Assembly (NCBI RefSeq): GCF_019923565.1
Contig: NZ_CP074435.1
Coordinates: 498,501-562,500, forward strand
Direction of reading: 5' to 3'
Length of the DNA: 64,000 bases
DNA from: Candidatus Schneideria nysicola
GTDB taxonomy: Bacteria > Pseudomonadota > Gammaproteobacteria > Enterobacterales > Enterobacteriaceae
The notes beneath the pieces are model-generated. The model searched no databases, was not told the origin of the DNA, and worked only from the letters and a program-made list of their open reading frames with translations. How positions within the stretch are numbered: the stretch's first letter is position 1; the number at the start of each line of letters is the position of its first letter. The position numbers were made by a program, and so were the translations under genes. Of this stretch, positions 10,306-18,329 are shown one piece after another.

Positions 10306-10324
10306 CATACATATAACATGTATG
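10306..10324. promoter_or_regulatory. Short dyad in the clpP-birA gap
   Basis: CATACAT (10306-10312) and ATGTATG (10318-10324) form a perfect 7-base inverted repeat around a 5-base spacer. It lies 110 bases upstream of the chosen clpP start in the 177-base clpP-birA gap. It could be an operator-like site or the hairpin of a weak terminator for birA, but no T-run follows on the minus strand. In DNA this AT-rich such dyads also arise by chance. Confidence 0.25.
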
Positions 10325-10373
10325 TTAGTTAGAATTGATATACTCAAATATGGGAACCTTTCTTATTAAGAAA

Positions 10374-11156
10374 TTACAGAATACGTATTGATGTTTTCTC
10401 TCCCCAATAAGAATATATTTTACCATTTATATTGAGTAATAATGCACCTTGATTATTAATACCACAATTAATTCCTGTAATTGTTTGTTTACTATCGATA
10501 ATTTTAATTATTTGATAATAAAAATTATCTAAATTTTTCCATAAAGAAAAGAAGGGATAAAATCCATCTGATTCAAATCTTTTTAGTGCTTGTCGCAAAG
10601 TTGATATTAATTTTATTACTAGAAGAGTTCTATCAATAAAAATTCCTATATCTTGTAAAGCAATCCATTTTTGATTGATCATTTTTCCTTCTATAGAATT
10701 CATCATCATATTAATACCGATACCAATTATAATATGTATATTATTATTTCCTGGTCGAGTGATTTTTTCTATTAATATCCCTGCTAACTTCCGATTATTT
10801 AAATATAAATCATTAGGCCATTTTATCTTGACTCCTCTGACACCAAAATGTTGGAGTACCTCTACTACTATAATACTTACCATTATACTTAAACCTGTTG
10901 ATGTAACATTTTTTTTATTTAAAGACCAATATAATGAGAAATAAATATTTTTTCCAAAAGGAGAGATCCACTGATTTCCTTGTCTACCTCTTCCATTTGT
11001 TTGATGTTCTGCAAGACAGACATCACCTATTTGTAAATCAGATAGATTTTCAAGAAGATATTGATTAGTTGAATCAATGGTTGATAAAATTAATACTCTA
11101 TCATTAGATAAAAAATATCTGATTTTTTCTTTTTTTAAATATTGGGCAATTTTCAT
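10374..11156 (-). CDS. birA: Biotin-protein ligase lacking the repressor domain
   Basis: BirA attaches biotin to the AccB subunit of acetyl-CoA carboxylase. The catalytic core is clear: STIDSTNQYLL near the N-terminus, the biotin/ATP loop GRGRQGNQW, KIKWPNDLYLNNRKLAGILIE and the C-terminal SH3-like domain. The product is about 260 residues against 321 in E. coli. It begins at the position equivalent to E. coli residue ~66, so the N-terminal winged-helix DNA-binding domain that represses the bio operon is gone. The ATG at 11154-11156 is preferred over a TTG three bases earlier. It follows murB with a 12-base gap, as in E. coli murB-birA. Confidence 0.95.
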   Translation of the reverse strand: MKIAQYLKKEKIRYFLSNDRVLILSTIDSTNQYLLENLSDLQIGDVCLAEHQTNGRGRQGNQWISPFGKNIYFSLYWSLNKKNVTSTGLSIMVSIIVVEVLQHFGVRGVKIKWPNDLYLNNRKLAGILIEKITRPGNNNIHIIIGIGINMMMNSIEGKMINQKWIALQDIGIFIDRTLLVIKLISTLRQALKRFESDGFYPFFSLWKNLDNFYYQIIKIIDSKQTITGINCGINNQGALLLNINGKIYSYWGEKTSIRIL

Positions 11157-11168
11157 CAAAATATTAAT

Positions 11169-12200
11169 CTATAAAATTTTATATGGATCAATTTCACCTT
11201 GAGACGCAATAAAACGTACTTCAGGTTCTAACCAAATAGAAAATTTTTCAGACACTTTATCACGTATATATTTAGCTAATAAAATTAGCTCTGTTCCAGT
11301 AGCTTTTCCATTATTAACTAATATTAATGCTTGTTTGTTATACACTTCTGCATTTCCCATTTTATATCCTTTTAATTGACACTTTTCTATCAACCATCCA
11401 GCTGATAAACGAAATTGATTATTTTTTACTGAAAAAATAGGAATATTTTTATATTTATTTTTTAATATCTTAGCAGTTTTAGCATCTACTATAGGATTTT
11501 TAAAAAAACTACCAGCATTTCCTTGGAATAAAGGATTAGGTATTTTTCTTTTACGTAATAGAAAGATTCTATTTAATATTTGACGAGGTGTTACACGATT
11601 TACATTAAAATGTGTTAATCCATTGTAATGTATAATAGGCTTCCATATTTTATCAATTCGAAGATTTACGGCTATAATTGCATAATTATTACGATAAGAA
11701 TGTTTAAAAATACTCTCTCTATAATCAAAACAACATTCGAATTTATTTAATCTATACTTTTTACCATTATCTAATTGTAATATATCCACATATTCACAAA
11801 ATTGACAAAATTCAACACCATATGCTCCTATATTTTGTATAGGAGCAGTACCAACATATCCTGGTATAAATGCTAAATTTTCTAAACCTGGCATATTTTG
11901 ATTAATACTAAAATTAACTAATCTATTCCATATTTCACCAGAATGAATATATAAATACCATGCATCTTTACTTTCTTTAATTGTAATCCCTCGTATACGA
12001 TTAAGTAATATAGTACCCATATAATTTTCTAAAAATAGAACATTACTTCCACCTCCAAGAATTAAAATAGGTTGATTATCCAGTATTGTTGCTTGTCTCC
12101 AAGCTTTTAATAAATCTTCTTCAGTTAATGCTACTACAATACGTTTTGCAAATACATTCATTCTAAAAGTATTTAAACTTTTTATTGCTACACTATTCAT
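11169..12200 (-). CDS. murB: UDP-N-acetylenolpyruvoylglucosamine reductase
   Basis: MurB reduces UDP-GlcNAc-enolpyruvate to UDP-MurNAc, the second committed step of peptidoglycan precursor synthesis, using FAD and NADPH. At 343 residues it matches E. coli (342). The FAD-binding region shows PILILGGGSNVLF and NIGAYGVE. The catalytic serine motif GNAGSFFKNP and the C-terminal AGWLIE and WLEPEVRFI are present. With dacA, uppS and dxr in the window it indicates that this organism still makes a murein wall. It is divergent from lonH across a 146-base AT-rich gap. Confidence 0.97.
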   Translation of the reverse strand: MNSVAIKSLNTFRMNVFAKRIVVALTEEDLLKAWRQATILDNQPILILGGGSNVLFLENYMGTILLNRIRGITIKESKDAWYLYIHSGEIWNRLVNFSINQNMPGLENLAFIPGYVGTAPIQNIGAYGVEFCQFCEYVDILQLDNGKKYRLNKFECCFDYRESIFKHSYRNNYAIIAVNLRIDKIWKPIIHYNGLTHFNVNRVTPRQILNRIFLLRKRKIPNPLFQGNAGSFFKNPIVDAKTAKILKNKYKNIPIFSVKNNQFRLSAGWLIEKCQLKGYKMGNAEVYNKQALILVNNGKATGTELILLAKYIRDKVSEKFSIWLEPEVRFIASQGEIDPYKIL

Positions 12201-12270
12201 TAATTGATAAAATAAATTTTTAATAAAAAAATAAAGAATAACTAGAAACAGATCACTTTGAATATAAATA

Positions 12271-12287
12271 ATATTCTTTGAGAATAT
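12271..12287. promoter_or_regulatory. Short dyad between divergent murB and lonH
   Basis: ATATTCT (12271-12277) and AGAATAT (12281-12287) form a perfect 7-base inverted repeat around three bases. It lies about midway in the 146-base divergent promoter region of murB and lonH. The place suits an operator, but the sequence is AT-rich and matches no regulator consensus I know. Confidence 0.22.
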
Positions 12288-12346
12288 ATTGTTTTATTCA
12301 AATTTAAAAATAATATTTTTTCGACTTATTGAATTAATAGATTTTA

Positions 12347-14083
12347 TTGAAAAACAAAAAATTAGATTGGCAAGATTTAATCCCAAAATTAAATAAATTC
12401 TCAAAAATATTTGAGAAAACCCATCTATTATCAACAAATTGTTGTTCTTTTACTTCAATTCAACCTCGATTAGTTAATGCATTAAATTCTTTCTATCGAT
12501 GTAAATCTTCAAGATTTATGTTAATATTAGCACAGGAATATGAAGAATATTTTGAATATATTTTTAATGTTCTTAAAAAAATTAATCCCAATTTATTTAC
12601 TCCTGTTAAAGAGAGTTTAGAAAATAATATTTTAGAATATAAAAATTCTTTAATAAAAACACCTTGTGTTTGGCAAGATTGGGTAGAATATGAACAATTA
12701 TTTGGAATTTTAGATAAAAAATCGAAATTAATAGATATTAAACCTGGACTAATTCATCTCGCTAATGGCGGTTTATTAATATTAGGTGCCCGTACATTAA
12801 TTAAACAATTGAATTTATGGAATCGATTAAAACAAATAATCAAACAAGAACGTTTTGAATGGTTATCTCAAGATATAAAATCTTCTTTATCCATTTTTAT
12901 TTCCTCTATCCCTTTAGATGTTCAATTAATTATTATTGGAAATCATGAAAACATTTCTATTCTTAATGATATAGATCCTGATATTATGAAACTATCAAAA
13001 TATGGAGAATTTGAATCAGAAATTACCATTAATAATACTAAAGAAATGTTAAAATGGTGTAATTGGGTAAATTTTATAAAAGTTTATACGAATTTACCAG
13101 ATATTCATCATCAAGCTTGGCCTGAATTAATACGACAAGCAGTAAGATATAGTGGAGATAAATTTCAGCTACCTCTTTGTCCTAAATGGTTAGGATGTTG
13201 TATGAAAGAAGCTTCTCTATATCTTAATAACGAAAAAATAACCGCTTATTCTTTTTTTAAAAGTAATCAAAATAAAACATGGAGAGAAAATTATCTTAAT
13301 CAACAAATACAAAAAGAGATTATAAACGGACAAAAAATTATAGAAACACAAGGAAAAAAAATTGGTCAAGTTAATGCTTTATCAATTATAAATTATTCTA
13401 GTCATCCATTATTATTATGTGAACCTTTTCGTATTAGTTGTGTAGTATATTCTTCAGGAGAAGGTAATATTCATGATATAGAACGTAAGTCAGAATTAGG
13501 TGGAAATATTCATACAAAAGGTATTTTAATTATAAAAGCATTTTTAATGCATATATTACAGTTTGAAGATCAATTTCCTTTTTCAGCATCAATTGTTTTT
13601 GAGCAATCTTATAATGAAATAGACGGAGATAGTGCTTCTTTAGCAGAATTATTAGTACTAATTAGTGCTATTGCAAATCAACCCATAGATCAACAAATTG
13701 CTATTACTGGTTCTATTGATCAATTTGGAAATGTACAACCTATTGGATCTATAAATGAAAAAATAGAGGGATTTTTTTTCTTATGTCAAGCTAGAGGACT
13801 CACTAAAAATCAAGGAGTAATTATTCCAAATGCTAATATACGACATTTATGTTTAAAAGAGGCCGTTATTCAAGCCATTAAAAACAAAAAATTTTCTATT
13901 TGGTCAGTTAATACTGTATATGAAGCATTAGAAATTGTTTTTAAAATACCTTTTTTTCATAAAGAATTACCTAATCTTCTTACTTATATACGTCAAAGAA
14001 TTTGGGAAATTGACTATAAACGTAAAAATATATCTTGGTACTACCGTATATTAAAAAGATTAGTATATAGTAGATTGTTTTAA
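12347..14083 (+). CDS. lonH: Lon-like protease LonH (YcbZ family)
   Basis: This is a 578-residue homologue of E. coli YcbZ/LonH, a Lon-type peptidase without the classical Lon N-terminal domain. The C-terminal Lon protease domain is well kept: [15 protein letters not shown], the catalytic serine in DGDSAS (Ser429) and the catalytic lysine in INEKIEGFF (Lys472), 43 residues apart as in Lon. The N-terminal half aligns with YcbZ ([29 protein letters not shown]) but shows no canonical Walker A motif. The start is TTG at 12347 and lacks an obvious Shine-Dalgarno, so it is uncertain. It is followed by fabA, as in E. coli. Its cellular substrate is unknown. Confidence 0.92.
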   Translation: MKNKKLDWQDLIPKLNKFSKIFEKTHLLSTNCCSFTSIQPRLVNALNSFYRCKSSRFMLILAQEYEEYFEYIFNVLKKINPNLFTPVKESLENNILEYKNSLIKTPCVWQDWVEYEQLFGILDKKSKLIDIKPGLIHLANGGLLILGARTLIKQLNLWNRLKQIIKQERFEWLSQDIKSSLSIFISSIPLDVQLIIIGNHENISILNDIDPDIMKLSKYGEFESEITINNTKEMLKWCNWVNFIKVYTNLPDIHHQAWPELIRQAVRYSGDKFQLPLCPKWLGCCMKEASLYLNNEKITAYSFFKSNQNKTWRENYLNQQIQKEIINGQKIIETQGKKIGQVNALSIINYSSHPLLLCEPFRISCVVYSSGEGNIHDIERKSELGGNIHTKGILIIKAFLMHILQFEDQFPFSASIVFEQSYNEIDGDSASLAELLVLISAIANQPIDQQIAITGSIDQFGNVQPIGSINEKIEGFFFLCQARGLTKNQGVIIPNANIRHLCLKEAVIQAIKNKKFSIWSVNTVYEALEIVFKIPFFHKELPNLLTYIRQRIWEIDYKRKNISWYYRILKRLVYSRLF

Positions 14084-14100
14084 TTTTGGTTAATAATATA

Positions 14101-14598
14101 ATGAATAAAAATTACTTATATTCTAAAGAAGATTTACTTTTATCTAGTCGAGGAGAATTATTTGGAAAGGGAGGACCTCAACTACCTGCTCCTAATATGT
14201 TAATGATGGATAGAGTAGTCAGAATGACGGAACAAGGAGGAAATTATAATCAAGGATTTATAGAAGCAGAGCTCGATATTAAACCAGATATGTGGTTTTT
14301 TCATTGTCATTTTATTGATGATCCAGTCATGCCAGGTTGTTTAGGTTTAGATGCTATGTGGCAATTAGTTGGATTTTACTTAGGATGGATTGGAGAAAAA
14401 GGAAAAGGGAGAGCACTTGGTGTTGGAGAAGTAAAATTTATTGGACAAGTTTTACCTAATTCTAAAAAAATTACTTATTTTATTCATTGTCGTCGTATAA
14501 TAAGTCGCAAATTTATTATAGGTACTGCAGATGGAGAAGTATTTTGTGATGGTAAAATAATTTATATTGCTAATAATTTAAAAGTTGGATTAATTTAA
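14101..14598 (+). CDS. fabA: 3-hydroxydecanoyl-ACP dehydratase/isomerase FabA
   Basis: FabA dehydrates 3-hydroxydecanoyl-ACP and isomerises the product to the cis-3 isomer, the branch point for unsaturated fatty acids. Conserved blocks include GRGELFG-like [20 protein letters not shown], the catalytic His in [19 protein letters not shown] and [11 protein letters not shown] place the start at the ATG at 14101 (165 residues), which best fits the E. coli N-terminus; a TTG at 14086 is in frame and would add five residues. Neither has a clear Shine-Dalgarno. FabB, its partner for unsaturated chains, is also in the window. The E. coli tail of about seven residues is missing. Confidence 0.95.
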   Translation: MNKNYLYSKEDLLLSSRGELFGKGGPQLPAPNMLMMDRVVRMTEQGGNYNQGFIEAELDIKPDMWFFHCHFIDDPVMPGCLGLDAMWQLVGFYLGWIGEKGKGRALGVGEVKFIGQVLPNSKKITYFIHCRRIISRKFIIGTADGEVFCDGKIIYIANNLKVGLI

Positions 14599-14608
14599 AA
14601 TAAAAAAA

Positions 14609-14691
14609 TACCCGGGGCGAGATTTGAACTCGCACAGCCTAAGGCCCAGGGATTTTAAGTCCCTTGTGTCTACCAATTCCACCACCCGGGC
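14609..14691 (-). tRNA. leuZ: tRNA-Leu (anticodon TAA)
   Basis: The minus-strand cloverleaf has acceptor GCCCGGG pairing with CCCGGGT, anticodon loop CTTAAAA (anticodon TAA), the long variable arm of class II tRNAs, and T loop TTCAAAT. The bases after the discriminator A are TTT, so CCA is not encoded. It lies immediately downstream of tRNA-Cys on the same strand, as in E. coli glyW-cysT-leuZ, and is convergent with fabA. Confidence 0.94.
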
Positions 14692-14697
14692 AAAATC

Positions 14698-14768
14698 AGG
14701 CGTGTCTCGGAATTGAACCGAGATAGACGGATTTGCAATCCGTAGCATTACCATTCTGCCAACACGCC
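14698..14768 (-). tRNA. cysT: tRNA-Cys (anticodon GCA)
   Basis: The minus-strand cloverleaf has acceptor GGCGTGT pairing with ACACGCC, anticodon loop TTGCAAA (anticodon GCA) and T arm CTCGG/CCGAG. The discriminator is T, followed by GA and not CCA. It lies six bases upstream of tRNA-Leu(TAA) in the direction of transcription, the remnant of the E. coli glyW-cysT-leuZ operon. A Gly-GCC tRNA gene exists instead at 57.5 kb. Confidence 0.94.
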
Positions 14769-14888
14769 ATATTTACTTTTTATATTATAATAAATTTATA
14801 TTAAAAAAATAAATAAAATTTTTAAAAATATGATACAATAATTTAAATATTATATCAACGAAATATTATTATTATTTATTTATTATAT

Positions 14889-14969
14889 ACCGAAGTGGCG
14901 AAATAGGTAGACGCAGTTAACTCAAAATTAACCGTTTTTAACATGCCGGTTCGAATCCGGCCTTCGGTA
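14889..14969 (+). tRNA. leuX: tRNA-Leu (anticodon CAA)
   Basis: The plus-strand class II cloverleaf reads ACCGAAGTGGCG at the 5' end and CTTCGGT at the 3' acceptor side. It has anticodon loop CTCAAAA (anticodon CAA), a long variable arm and T loop TTCGAAT. The first base pair has changed from G-C (E. coli leuX) to A-T. CCA is not encoded; the discriminator A is followed by TTT. It stands alone 45 bases upstream of ndk. Confidence 0.93.
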
Positions 14970-15013
14970 TTTTAGAAAATAAAATTGAAAATAATAGAAT
15001 AGGTAATTAATAA

Positions 15014-15442
15014 ATGATAGAACATACTCTTTGTATAATAAAACCTAATGCTATAAAAAAAAACATTCTTGGGAAGATTATAAATCGTTTTGAATTAGCT
15101 AATCTTAGTATTATTAGTATGAAAATGTTAAAATTATATAGAGAACAAGCAGTAGGTTTTTATTTTGAACATAAAAATAAATCATTTTTTAATATGTTAA
15201 TTGATTTTATGATTTCTGGTCCAATTTTAGTCTTCATTTTAGAGGGTAAGGATGCTATTGAGAACACTCGAAGTCTCATAGGTACAACTGATCCAAGGCA
15301 TGCTAAAATTGGGACTATTCGTTCAGATTATGGTGATAATTTAACCGAAAATACAATACATAGTTCGGTTTCAAAAGAAGAAGCTAATCGTGAAATTGCT
15401 TATTTTTTTACTGCAAATGAAATTTATAGTCATATCCTATAA
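15014..15442 (+). CDS. ndk: Nucleoside diphosphate kinase
   Basis: Ndk equilibrates nucleoside di- and triphosphates through a phosphohistidine. The 142-residue protein (143 in E. coli) starts MIEHTLCIIKPNAIKKNILG. It shows the family motifs MISGPILVFILEG, GTTDPRHAKIGTIRSDYGDN and the active-site histidine in TENTIHSSVS. The ATG is preceded by AGG about ten bases upstream. It is the first of a plus-strand run leading into dacA-lipB-lipA. Confidence 0.96.
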   Translation: MIEHTLCIIKPNAIKKNILGKIINRFELANLSIISMKMLKLYREQAVGFYFEHKNKSFFNMLIDFMISGPILVFILEGKDAIENTRSLIGTTDPRHAKIGTIRSDYGDNLTENTIHSSVSKEEANREIAYFFTANEIYSHIL

Positions 15443-15471
15443 AGTATTTACTACAAATTTCATATTTTAAT

Positions 15472-16674
15472 ATGATCATATATTTATTACAAATAAAAAA
15501 ATTAATATTTTATATAATTTTTATTCTATTTTATATTAATTATTGTAATGCTTTTGATTTAAATAATATTAGTAATCCTACTGTACCTAAAATACATGCA
15601 AATACTTATATTTTGATAGATTTTCATTCTAATAAAGTACTTGCAGAAATGAATGCCGATGTTCAACATTATCCAGCTAGCTTAGTGAAGATAATGACAA
15701 GTTATATTATTGGTCAAGCTATAGAATCTGGAAGAATTAGTACTGAAGATATAGTTTTAATAGAAGAAGAGGCTTGGGCAATTCATAATCCAATACTAAA
15801 AGGATCTTCTCTCATGTTTTTAAAACATGGAGATTTAGTATCTGTAGATCAATTGAATAAAGGTATTATTTTACAATCAGGTAATGATGCTTGTATAGCA
15901 ATAGCTAATTATATTGCTGGAAATCAAAATATATTTGTTAATATGATGAATGAATATGCTAAAGTTTTAAATTTAAAAAATACATTTTTTAAAAATGTAC
16001 ATGGTCTTGATTCTCCAGGTCAATTTAGTTCTGCTCGTGATATGGCCTTACTTGGAAGAGCACTAATTAAAGATTTACCTAATCAATATGCAATATATAA
16101 AGAAAAAGAATTTACGTATAATCGTATACGACAGATTAATCGTAATAGATTATTATGGGATAATAATATAAATGTTGATGGAATTAAAACAGGTCATACA
16201 AATTTATCGGGTTATAATCTTGTAGCTTCTGCTACTAAAGAAGAAATGCGCTTAATTTCTGTTATATTAGGTAGCTCCTCATTAAAAGAATGTGAAAATG
16301 ATACTAAAAATTTATTAAAATGGGGATTTCGTTCATTTAAAACATTAATGCCAATAGAATCTGATAAAGAAATCACTTCTCAACCAGTATGGTTTGGTGA
16401 TGTAAAAAAAGTAAAATTAGGTTCGGATAAAAATATTCATTTTACAATACCACATTATCGCATAAAAGATTTTAATATCCAATATTCTTTAGAAGAAAAA
16501 AAATTATGTGCTCCCTTAAAAAAATATCAAAAAGTAGGTATCATATCTCTTTGTTTAAATGAAGAAGTAATAGAAAAGTATCCACTTGTAGTATTAAATG
16601 AAATAAAATTTGGAAGTTTTATGAGTCGTTTTTTAGATTATATACTCTACTTTCTATATAACTGGTTAAATTAA
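15472..16674 (+). CDS. dacA: D-alanyl-D-alanine carboxypeptidase (PBP5/PBP6 family)
   Basis: This low-molecular-mass penicillin-binding protein trims the terminal D-Ala from murein stem peptides in the periplasm. The 400-residue precursor has an N-terminal hydrophobic signal (about residues 10-25). The three active-site motifs are the SxxK box in PASLVKIMTSY, the SxN box in LQSGNDACIA and the KTG box in VDGIKTGHTN. A C-terminal domain follows, with a terminal hydrophobic/aromatic anchor (FLDYILYFLYNWLN). By sequence it could be dacA or dacC; placement directly before lipB-lipA is the dacA context of E. coli. ybeD, which lies between dacA and lipB there, is absent. Confidence 0.93.
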   Translation: MIIYLLQIKKLIFYIIFILFYINYCNAFDLNNISNPTVPKIHANTYILIDFHSNKVLAEMNADVQHYPASLVKIMTSYIIGQAIESGRISTEDIVLIEEEAWAIHNPILKGSSLMFLKHGDLVSVDQLNKGIILQSGNDACIAIANYIAGNQNIFVNMMNEYAKVLNLKNTFFKNVHGLDSPGQFSSARDMALLGRALIKDLPNQYAIYKEKEFTYNRIRQINRNRLLWDNNINVDGIKTGHTNLSGYNLVASATKEEMRLISVILGSSSLKECENDTKNLLKWGFRSFKTLMPIESDKEITSQPVWFGDVKKVKLGSDKNIHFTIPHYRIKDFNIQYSLEEKKLCAPLKKYQKVGIISLCLNEEVIEKYPLVVLNEIKFGSFMSRFLDYILYFLYNWLN

Positions 16675-16707
16675 TTAGATTAATTTTATGATTTAAAGAG
16701 AGATACG

Positions 16708-17361
16708 ATGGGATGGATGCTATCTATGAATAATTTTAACGATCCTATTATTCGTCAACTTGGCTTAATATCTTATACAAAAGTTTTATCCATGATGCAT
16801 CAATTTACTCATTTTCGTAAAAATGTAAAAATGAAAGATGAAATCTGGTTGGTTCAACATCCACCAGTATTTACTCAAGGTAAATCTAGTAAAAAAAATA
16901 TACCATCTGATATAATCGGAATCCCTTGTATAAAAACTGATAGGGGTGGACAAATTACTTATCATGGACCAGGACAACAGATTCTATATTTTATGTTAGA
17001 TTTACGATACAGAAAAATTAATCTATCTACACTAGTAAGATTGTTAGAAACAATAGCTATTCATACTTTACATCATTTTCGTATTCCTGGATATAGATGT
17101 TCAGGTCTACCTGGAGTATATATTAATAAAAAAAAAATTTGTTCTATAGGCTTACGTATAAAATATGGTTGTTCACTACATGGATTATCTATAAATATTA
17201 GTATGGATATAACACCATTTCTATATATTAATCCATGTGGAACTAATATGTTTGTAACACAAATGAGTCATTTTATTCCGCATATTAGTATAGATGAAGT
17301 CTTACCTATATTAATTTCTAATTGTATATCGCTTCTTAGAGAAGAATCTAATAATAAATAA
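16708..17361 (+). CDS. lipB: Octanoyl-ACP:protein octanoyltransferase LipB
   Basis: LipB moves octanoyl groups from acyl carrier protein to the lipoyl domains of 2-oxoacid dehydrogenases and glycine cleavage H protein. The 217-residue product has the signature [20 protein letters not shown]. The catalytic lysine lies in [14 protein letters not shown] and the catalytic cysteine in INPCGTN. The start at 16708 has an upstream AAAGAGAG; further in-frame ATGs lie at 16717 and 16726. It is followed eight bases later by lipA, so the cell makes lipoate from its own fatty acid synthesis. Confidence 0.96.
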   Translation: MGWMLSMNNFNDPIIRQLGLISYTKVLSMMHQFTHFRKNVKMKDEIWLVQHPPVFTQGKSSKKNIPSDIIGIPCIKTDRGGQITYHGPGQQILYFMLDLRYRKINLSTLVRLLETIAIHTLHHFRIPGYRCSGLPGVYINKKKICSIGLRIKYGCSLHGLSINISMDITPFLYINPCGTNMFVTQMSHFIPHISIDEVLPILISNCISLLREESNNK

Positions 17362-17368
17362 AAAAACA

Positions 17369-18286
17369 ATGATAGCGAATATTCCAGAAAAAAAAATAGC
17401 ATCTGTTTCCTTATATAAGAAAAAAATTGTAAAAATTCCTAAACCTGCTTGGATTAAAGTGAAATCTAATACAGACTCTAAAGAAGTAAAAAAAATAAAA
17501 AAAATATTACGTAAAAATCAATTGTTTTCAGTATGTGAAGAAGCATCTTGTCCAAATTTATCCGAATGTTTTCATAGAGGAACAGCTACCTTTATGATTT
17601 TAGGTGATATATGTACGCGTCGCTGTCCATTTTGCGATGTTTCTCATGGTAGACCGAACGCTCCTGATATACAGGAACCTAAAAGACTAGCACAAGCTAT
17701 ACTAGATATGAATTTACACTATGTGGTTATCACTTCAGTCGATCGTGATGATTTACATGACGGTGGTGCACAACATTTTGTGACATGTATTAATACCATT
17801 CGTCTAAAAAATCCTAATATTCATATTGAAATTTTAGTACCAGATTTTAGGGGTTGTATGGAAAAAGCTATATCTATTATTAATTCTGCTCCTCCCAATA
17901 TATTTAATCATAACTTAGAAAATGTATCTCGTCTCTATAAAATAATGCGTCCTGGAGCTAATTACAATCGATCATTAAAATTACTCAAATTATTTAAAGA
18001 ATCTAATCCAAGATTACCTACTAAATCTGGATTAATGGTAGGTTTAGGTGAAACAAATGAAGAAATCATTGAAGCAATGCAAGATTTGCGTTCACATGGA
18101 GTCACTATGTTAACTATTGGTCAATACTTACAACCTAGTATTCATCACTTACCTGTTAAGAGATATGTAAGTCCATTAGAATTTAATAGTTTAAAATTAA
18201 AAGCAATGCAAATGGGATTTACACATGCTTCTTGTGGTCCATTTGTACGATCTTCCTATCTTGCTTCTGACTTAATCAAAAAATAG
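17369..18286 (+). CDS. lipA: Lipoyl synthase LipA
   Basis: LipA is a radical-SAM enzyme that inserts two sulfur atoms into protein-bound octanoyl groups. The 305-residue protein (321 in E. coli) has both iron-sulfur motifs: the auxiliary cluster cysteines in [12 protein letters not shown] (Cys56, 61, 67) and the radical-SAM CxxxCxxC in CTRRCPFC (Cys82, 86, 89). The C-terminal serine that completes the auxiliary cluster is in [10 protein letters not shown]. The shorter length comes from both ends. It converges with mfd across 43 bases. Confidence 0.97.
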   Translation: MIANIPEKKIASVSLYKKKIVKIPKPAWIKVKSNTDSKEVKKIKKILRKNQLFSVCEEASCPNLSECFHRGTATFMILGDICTRRCPFCDVSHGRPNAPDIQEPKRLAQAILDMNLHYVVITSVDRDDLHDGGAQHFVTCINTIRLKNPNIHIEILVPDFRGCMEKAISIINSAPPNIFNHNLENVSRLYKIMRPGANYNRSLKLLKLFKESNPRLPTKSGLMVGLGETNEEIIEAMQDLRSHGVTMLTIGQYLQPSIHHLPVKRYVSPLEFNSLKLKAMQMGFTHASCGPFVRSSYLASDLIKK

Positions 18287-18329
18287 AAAAGGATATTTTT
18301 TAATAGCAATACTTCTTTTTTTATCTTCT

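Noticed and set aside
15472-16674. Calling the PBP gene dacC
   Set aside because: Parts of the sequence resemble PBP6, but linkage to lipB-lipA is the dacA context; the family call is secure, the paralog call less so.
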